Origin: Moritella marina ATCC 15381
Lineage (GTDB): Bacteria > Pseudomonadota > Gammaproteobacteria > Enterobacterales > Moritellaceae
Direction of reading: 5' to 3'
NCBI RefSeq assembly: GCF_008931805.1
Contig: NZ_CP044399.1
Span: 186,001-250,000 of the forward strand
Length of the DNA: 64,000 nucleotides
The notes under the pieces were generated by a model. The model saw only the letters and a list, made by a program, of their open reading frames with translations, was not told the DNA's origin and made no database searches. Of this stretch, positions 59,907 to 64,000 are shown piece by piece (position 1 is the first letter of the stretch; each line of letters starts with the position of its first letter). The translations under genes were made by a program, and so were the position numbers.

Positions 59907-60671
59907 GTGATCCGTGTCGTGTTTAATCAAAAAGGTGGCGTAGGAAAATCAACCATCTGCAGTAATTTGGCGGCGATAGCAGCCTCAGAAGGCAAGCGCA
60001 CTTTAATTATTGATTTAGATAGTCAATGTAATACCAGTGCTTATTTATTAGGGAATGATTATCGGGTTAATTTTAGTGTCGCGGAGTTTTTTGAGCAGAC
60101 CTTAAATATCATCATGAAAGGGCGACCTTATCAGGATTTTATTACTCCGACCGCATTCCCTAATTTATCGATAATGCCTGCGTCTGAATTATTAGGTGAG
60201 TTGATTGTAAAATTAGAACAGCGTCATAAGATTTATAAATTACGTGACGCACTGGTTAAATTAAAGCGTGATTATGATGAAATCTATATTGATACGCCGC
60301 CAGCCTTTAATTTTTATAGTCTCTCTGCACTGATTGCGGCAGATAGCTGCTTGATCCCTTTTGATTGTGATGACTTCTCCCGCCGAGGTTTATACAGCCT
60401 GTTAGCGAATATTGAAGAAACACGACAAGATCATAATGATAAATTGCGGGTTGAAGGGATTGTGGTTAATCAATTTCAAGGGCAGGCCAGCTTACCTAAA
60501 AAATTGGTTGCTGAGCTCAGAGCGGAAGACTTACCGATTTTAAATACCTTGATCCACAGCTCTGTGAAAGTAAAAGAGTCACATAATATCTCCCAACCCT
60601 TGATCAATTGTGCACCTAAGCATAAAGTGACGCTGCAATTTTGTGATCTCTATGCCGAGATCTCTGCATAA
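59907..60671 (+). CDS. Orphan ParA family ATPase
   Basis: 254 residues from the GTG at 59907, placed just after AAGGGAG; the ATG at 59871 gives a leader that does not resemble the family. The deviant Walker A KGGVGKST begins at about residue 8, with LIIDLDSQCNTSA and IDTPPAF as Walker A' and B. This is a complete ParA/MinD-type ATPase. No parB, parS-like repeats or plasmid genes are near, so it probably positions a cargo other than the chromosome. It follows glpR after about 80 bases. Confidence 0.9.
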   Translation: MIRVVFNQKGGVGKSTICSNLAAIAASEGKRTLIIDLDSQCNTSAYLLGNDYRVNFSVAEFFEQTLNIIMKGRPYQDFITPTAFPNLSIMPASELLGELIVKLEQRHKIYKLRDALVKLKRDYDEIYIDTPPAFNFYSLSALIAADSCLIPFDCDDFSRRGLYSLLANIEETRQDHNDKLRVEGIVVNQFQGQASLPKKLVAELRAEDLPILNTLIHSSVKVKESHNISQPLINCAPKHKVTLQFCDLYAEISA

Positions 60672-60694
60672 TATTAAATAAGTTATTTTTGAAT

Positions 60695-60727
60695 CCCATA
60701 TTGTCATACTCAATATGGGTTTTTTTA
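60695..60727 (+). terminator. Rho-independent terminator after the parA-like gene
   Basis: CCCATATTG/CAATATGGG, 9-bp perfect stem, 7-base loop, followed by eight T. Confidence 0.9.
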
Positions 60728-60790
60728 TTCATTATCTTTTTAGGTGTCAGGTTTTTTTACATTGCCACTTAAGTTGTAAGTAAGGTGTTT

Positions 60791-61693
60791 ATGACTGTCA
60801 GAATCAATGATTTAGAATCATTTTTTCGTAATATACAAAAAACGATTATCACGGCTTTTCAAGCGGAAGAAACCAATGGTGAGTTTATTGCCGATAATTG
60901 GACTAGCCATTTAGGTCAGGGTACAAGCTGTGTATTACGTGATGGTGAAGTATATGAAAGTGCGGGTGTGAACTTTTCGATGGTGAGCGGTGATAAATTA
61001 CCGGCTGCTGCATCGGCTAAGCGTCCACAATTTACAGGTATGGCATATCAAGCGATGGGCGTATCTGTGGTTGTTCATCCACGTAATCCACATGCACCAA
61101 CAAGCCATGCGAATGTACGTATGTTCATGGTAACAGATGATGATGGCCAGCAGCATTGGTGGTTAGGCGGTGGGTTTGATTTAACGCCAATTCATTTATA
61201 TGCTGATGATGCACGTCACTTCCATACTGCGGCTCGTGATGCTGTCGCGCCATTTGGTGATGATTTGTATACTAAATTCAAACAAGATGCAGATGAATAC
61301 TTCTATATGCCACATCGTGAAGAGTACCGTGGTATTGGCGGTATTATTTATGATGATCTGAATGAATGGGATATCGAAAAAAGTTTAAGCTTTATCGAAT
61401 CTGTAGCGAAAGGTTACACCCAAGCGTATGCGCCGATTATCGCTAAGCGTAAAAATCAGCCATATACAGAGCAAGAGCGTGAATTCCAATTGTTCCGTCG
61501 TACCCGCTATGTCGAGTTTAACTTGATTGTTGACCGAGGCACTATTTTTGGTTTGCAAAGTAAAGGCCGTACCAAATCAATTTTGATGTCGATGCCACCA
61601 CTGGCCAGTTGGCACTACGATGATTTAGCACCACAGAACGACGCGCAGCAAGCGTTAGTTGATGTGGTCGCCAACCCACAAACTTGGATATAA
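60791..61693 (+). CDS. hemF: Coproporphyrinogen III oxidase, oxygen-dependent
   Basis: Converts coproporphyrinogen III to protoporphyrinogen IX using O2 during haem synthesis. 300 residues from the ATG at 60791 (GTG at 60785 also in frame). Family blocks are clear: LGQGTSCVLRDG, VVHPRNPHAPTSHANVRMF, WWLGGGFDLTP, RGIGGIIYDDLNEWD and RRTRYVEFNLIVDRGTIFGL. It is the aerobic form; HemN would be used without O2. A terminator follows. Confidence 0.97.
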   Translation: MTVRINDLESFFRNIQKTIITAFQAEETNGEFIADNWTSHLGQGTSCVLRDGEVYESAGVNFSMVSGDKLPAAASAKRPQFTGMAYQAMGVSVVVHPRNPHAPTSHANVRMFMVTDDDGQQHWWLGGGFDLTPIHLYADDARHFHTAARDAVAPFGDDLYTKFKQDADEYFYMPHREEYRGIGGIIYDDLNEWDIEKSLSFIESVAKGYTQAYAPIIAKRKNQPYTEQEREFQLFRRTRYVEFNLIVDRGTIFGLQSKGRTKSILMSMPPLASWHYDDLAPQNDAQQALVDVVANPQTWI

Positions 61694-61702
61694 TTTTTAT
61701 TT

Positions 61703-61730
61703 AAACCACGCTTCATACCGTGGTTTTTTT
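61703..61730 (+). terminator. Rho-independent terminator after hemF
   Basis: AAACCACG/CGTGGTTT, 8-bp stem with an 8-base loop and a run of T. Confidence 0.85.
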
Positions 61731-61809
61731 ATAGACTAACGTCGACCGAATAGCAGATGATGTTTGATTTGCTATTCTTGTTAAACCCTAATGATAAAGT
61801 GAAGTCATA

Positions 61810-63477
61810 ATGAGAATTATAGTTTTATTGTTGATGTTATTGGTGCCGAGTCTTTCTTTTGCACAAGCATCCTCGTCATCAACTGTGTCACCAAAACTCG
61901 CTACCCAAGAAGTAATTTCGCCACAAATAGAAAAGTTGAATAAGCTCGATAATGACATTTCGGTGTTATACGGTGAATCGCAAACGATGACTGGCTCGGC
62001 GAAAGATGTCGTACGGTTACAATTATTAAATAAAAATGATGCGTTGCGAGAAGTCATTCAAGAGCTTATTAATAAGCGTACTGATGAAACGCACGATATC
62101 TTATTGAAGCAGGTTAATCAGCAGGTTAAATTTATTTCAGATGCGTCTATTTATCTGTTAAATAAAATCGCAACAACTGAAAAAGCCTTAGAAAAAGAAA
62201 CTAATGAAGGTAAATTATTAGCGCAAAAGACGTTGGATGAATCACGTCGTTTTTCAACACGATTATTAGCGGATCAATGGACTAACTACCAGTGGTTAAA
62301 GTTGCTTGATCAACCATCGCCGGAAAAAGAGCAAGCGTTAATCAGTGATATAGAACGTCGCCTTGGTTTTATGTCAGCCTCTTTGATCTTTGATAATCAG
62401 CAAGAAACGTTGTTAAGTAAGCAACTTAAGTCGGCAACGGAAGGTGAAAAAACCGCTGTTCAGCTTGAACATATCCTTGCCCAGCGTAAAGTGAGTAATG
62501 ATATTATCACGTTACAATTTTTGGTAACGCTTGCTGATAAAATGTCTTTAAATACGACGCAATACAAACAGCAGTTGTTTGAAGCAACGGGGACATTGAC
62601 GGACGAGTTACTTAATGTTGATCTCATCTTATCGATTATTTCTACTTGGGGCGAGGGAGCTTCCGAGTGGTTAACGAGTAATGCGCCGGAATTAATATTT
62701 AAATTATTACTCTTCATTGCGATAATTTTAGTTTTCCGTTGGTTTAAAAAACTCACCCGTAAAATGGTGAAAAGAGCAGTATCGTCACCAAACTTACAAT
62801 TATCGCGTTTGATACAAGACTTCTTTACGTCGATGTCGGGTAATATTGTATTTGCGATTGGTTTGCTTATCGCACTTTCGCAAGTCGGGGTTGATTTAAC
62901 TCCCATCCTGACTGGTTTTGGTGTTGCAGGTTTAGTTATTGGTTTTGCATTGCAAGATACTTTATCTAACTTTGCCTCGGGTATGATGCTACTGATTTAT
63001 CGTCCATTTGATGAAGGTGATTTTGTTGAAGCGGGTGGTGTATCAGGTAAAGTTGCTCATATGAGCCTAGTGAATACCACGATCAAAACCTTTGATAACC
63101 AAGTGATCATCGTGCCAAATAGCAAAATATGGGGCGATATTATTAAAAATATTACCCATGAACGTGTTCGCCGTGTTGATATGGTTTTTGGTATTGGTTA
63201 TAGCGATGATATCGCTTTGGCTGAAACGGTGTTAGCAGATATTGTGCTAGCACATGAACTTGTATTGAAGAACCCTGAAACGATTATCAAGCTGCATACA
63301 CTTAATACTTCCTCGGTTGACTTTATAGTCCGCCCCTGGGTGAAAACCGAAGATTATTGGGATGTGTACTGGGATATCACCCGCGAAGTGAAAGTACGTT
63401 TTGATAAAGAAGGTTTATCAATTCCATTCCCACAGCAAGATGTGCATTTGCATATGGTCGATAAAGCCGCAGAATAA
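61810..63477 (+). CDS. MscS family mechanosensitive channel
   Basis: 555 residues. A signal peptide (LLLMLLVPSLSFAQA) and a periplasmic, largely coiled-coil extension of about 250 residues precede the membrane part. TM segments lie near 295-313 and 345-365, and the pore helix reads FGVAGLVIGFALQDTLSNFA, followed by the beta domain (RPFDEGDFVEAGGVSGKV, FDNQVIIVPNSKIWGD) and the C-terminal vestibule. It should release solutes on osmotic downshock. The extended periplasmic domain separates it from minimal MscS. Confidence 0.93.
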   Translation: MRIIVLLLMLLVPSLSFAQASSSSTVSPKLATQEVISPQIEKLNKLDNDISVLYGESQTMTGSAKDVVRLQLLNKNDALREVIQELINKRTDETHDILLKQVNQQVKFISDASIYLLNKIATTEKALEKETNEGKLLAQKTLDESRRFSTRLLADQWTNYQWLKLLDQPSPEKEQALISDIERRLGFMSASLIFDNQQETLLSKQLKSATEGEKTAVQLEHILAQRKVSNDIITLQFLVTLADKMSLNTTQYKQQLFEATGTLTDELLNVDLILSIISTWGEGASEWLTSNAPELIFKLLLFIAIILVFRWFKKLTRKMVKRAVSSPNLQLSRLIQDFFTSMSGNIVFAIGLLIALSQVGVDLTPILTGFGVAGLVIGFALQDTLSNFASGMMLLIYRPFDEGDFVEAGGVSGKVAHMSLVNTTIKTFDNQVIIVPNSKIWGDIIKNITHERVRRVDMVFGIGYSDDIALAETVLADIVLAHELVLKNPETIIKLHTLNTSSVDFIVRPWVKTEDYWDVYWDITREVKVRFDKEGLSIPFPQQDVHLHMVDKAAE

Positions 63478-63593
63478 TTATGCGCTATAGCGTTAAGTTT
63501 CGTTACTGTTGCGATGGCTGGACTGTTAATAGTAAGGGTAACGAGACTTCATATGATGGTGAACTATTATTGATAACAATTGGAGAAGTGTAA

Positions 63594-63752
63594 ATGAATA
63601 AAATACTCTTAATAATTTTGGCTATATTCTTACCGCCAGTCGCTGTATTTTTAAATAATGGCGTAGGTAAAGATTTACTAATTAATATTTTACTGTGTTT
63701 TCTGTTTGTTATTCCAGGCATGATCCATGCGCTTTGGTTGGTACTGAAGTAG
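63594..63752 (+). CDS. YqaE/Pmp3 family small membrane protein
   Basis: 52 residues, encoded with a GGAG site before the ATG. It shows the Pmp3 layout: a first TM with the central PPVAVFL, a short polar loop ending GVGKDLLINILLC, and a second TM with FVIPGMIHALW. The family has proteolipid-like, stress-related members in bacteria, fungi and plants. Below 60 codons, so easily missed. Monocistronic. Confidence 0.88.
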   Translation: MNKILLIILAIFLPPVAVFLNNGVGKDLLINILLCFLFVIPGMIHALWLVLK

Positions 63753-63784
63753 CTGTTATTAGGCGGTCTTTATTAGGTATAAGT

Positions 63785-64000
63785 TTAGTTCGATCTTATA
63801 TGTTTGGAAAAATCTTTAATGATTGCCGCCGTCGTACCCCATATCGGATATTTTCCCCAGGGCATAAATGTCACCTCACGATACTTGCCCTTAAATAAGC
63901 TCTTTTCAATAATATGATTATCATTATCAAGTAAAAAAGCTAACGGCACTTCAAAAATTTCATCTACTTCATTGGGATCAATTTTAGATTGATAATCACT
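63785..64000 (-). CDS. NudL-like CoA pyrophosphatase, 5' part outside window
   Basis: The last 71 codons of a minus-strand gene whose frame is open to the window edge. The visible part (DEIFEVPLAFLLDNDN, TFMPWGKYPIWGTTAAII) is the typical C-terminus of NUDIX CoA pyrophosphatases (YeaB/NudL), with F-E-V-P-L-A-F-L-L and the I-W-G-x-T segment. The NUDIX box itself lies beyond the window. Converging with the YqaE gene. Confidence 0.8.
   Translation of the reverse strand, partial: SDYQSKIDPNEVDEIFEVPLAFLLDNDNHIIEKSLFKGKYREVTFMPWGKYPIWGTTAAIIKDFSKHIRSN

Noticed and set aside
62460-62906. 148-codon open frame antisense to the MscS gene
   Set aside because: Shadow of a well-supported coding region, no sensible product.

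Overview
The window reads as chromosomal DNA of a marine, psychrophile-type gammaproteobacterium. Base composition is AT-leaning. Families shared with Vibrio, Shewanella and Moritella relatives are present (DUF3581, DUF2947, DUF2333, a CbiB-like protein beside btuF and mtnN), and E. coli-like proteins such as ArcB, NorR/NorV/NorW, GlpR and HemF are easily recognised. A Moritella-like host is my best guess, but it is an inference from gene content. No rRNA, tRNA, CRISPR array, insertion sequence or prophage was seen.

Layout. 1-3.6 kb: the yejBEF oligopeptide ABC transporter, with yejB cut by the window edge. 3.8-8.2 kb: a six-TM chemoreceptor, an unknown secreted protein and a Wzz/GumC-like chain-length protein. 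8.3-12.2 kb: mtnN-cbiB-btuF (nucleosidase and cobalamin uptake/assembly) and a DUF481 outer-membrane protein. 12.3-18.2 kb: gltBD. 18.7-24.9 kb: a PAS-GGDEF diguanylate cyclase, arcB, cardiolipin synthase and a Kazal-type lipoprotein. 25-33.8 kb: a stand-alone KAS III, an Lrp-type regulator, DUF3581, purU, ychJ, DUF2947, a YheT-like hydrolase, a cytochrome P450 and a universal stress protein. 34-37.8 kb: a CadC/ToxR-like membrane regulator, an unknown lipoprotein and an OmpA-like protein.

38.3-43.9 kb is the accessory region and the most unusual part. It is very AT-rich and dense in regulators: a protein built of two tandem copies of one HTH unit, three small stand-alone winged-helix proteins that are paralogues of one another, a catalytically degenerate EAL protein translationally coupled to one of them, an intact EAL phosphodiesterase preceded by seven perfect 7-bp repeats, and a diguanylate cyclase gene broken by two compensating frameshifts across its active site. 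I read it as a locally evolving cyclic-di-GMP/transcription control cluster that may be phase variable.

44-48.7 kb: a FadL-family outer-membrane channel followed by a large Ig-like lipoprotein. 48.7-53.3 kb: a complete nitric-oxide detoxification module, norR divergent from norVW, with three NorR-type sites and a sigma-54 promoter visible between them. 53.3-64 kb: housekeeping genes (VOC protein, M32 carboxypeptidase, SMP-30 family, SDR, DUF2333, glpR, an orphan ParA, hemF, an MscS channel), a YqaE/Pmp3 microprotein of 52 residues, and the 3' end of a NudL-like CoA pyrophosphatase gene.

ArcB, NorRVW, the diguanylate cyclase beside arcB, gltBD and hemF (the oxygen-dependent enzyme) fit a facultative bacterium that changes between oxic and low-oxygen conditions. 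Several short tandem repeats lie inside or beside genes (btuF signal peptide, norV linker, norW stop codon, EAL promoter region), which suggests frequent slippage in this genome.
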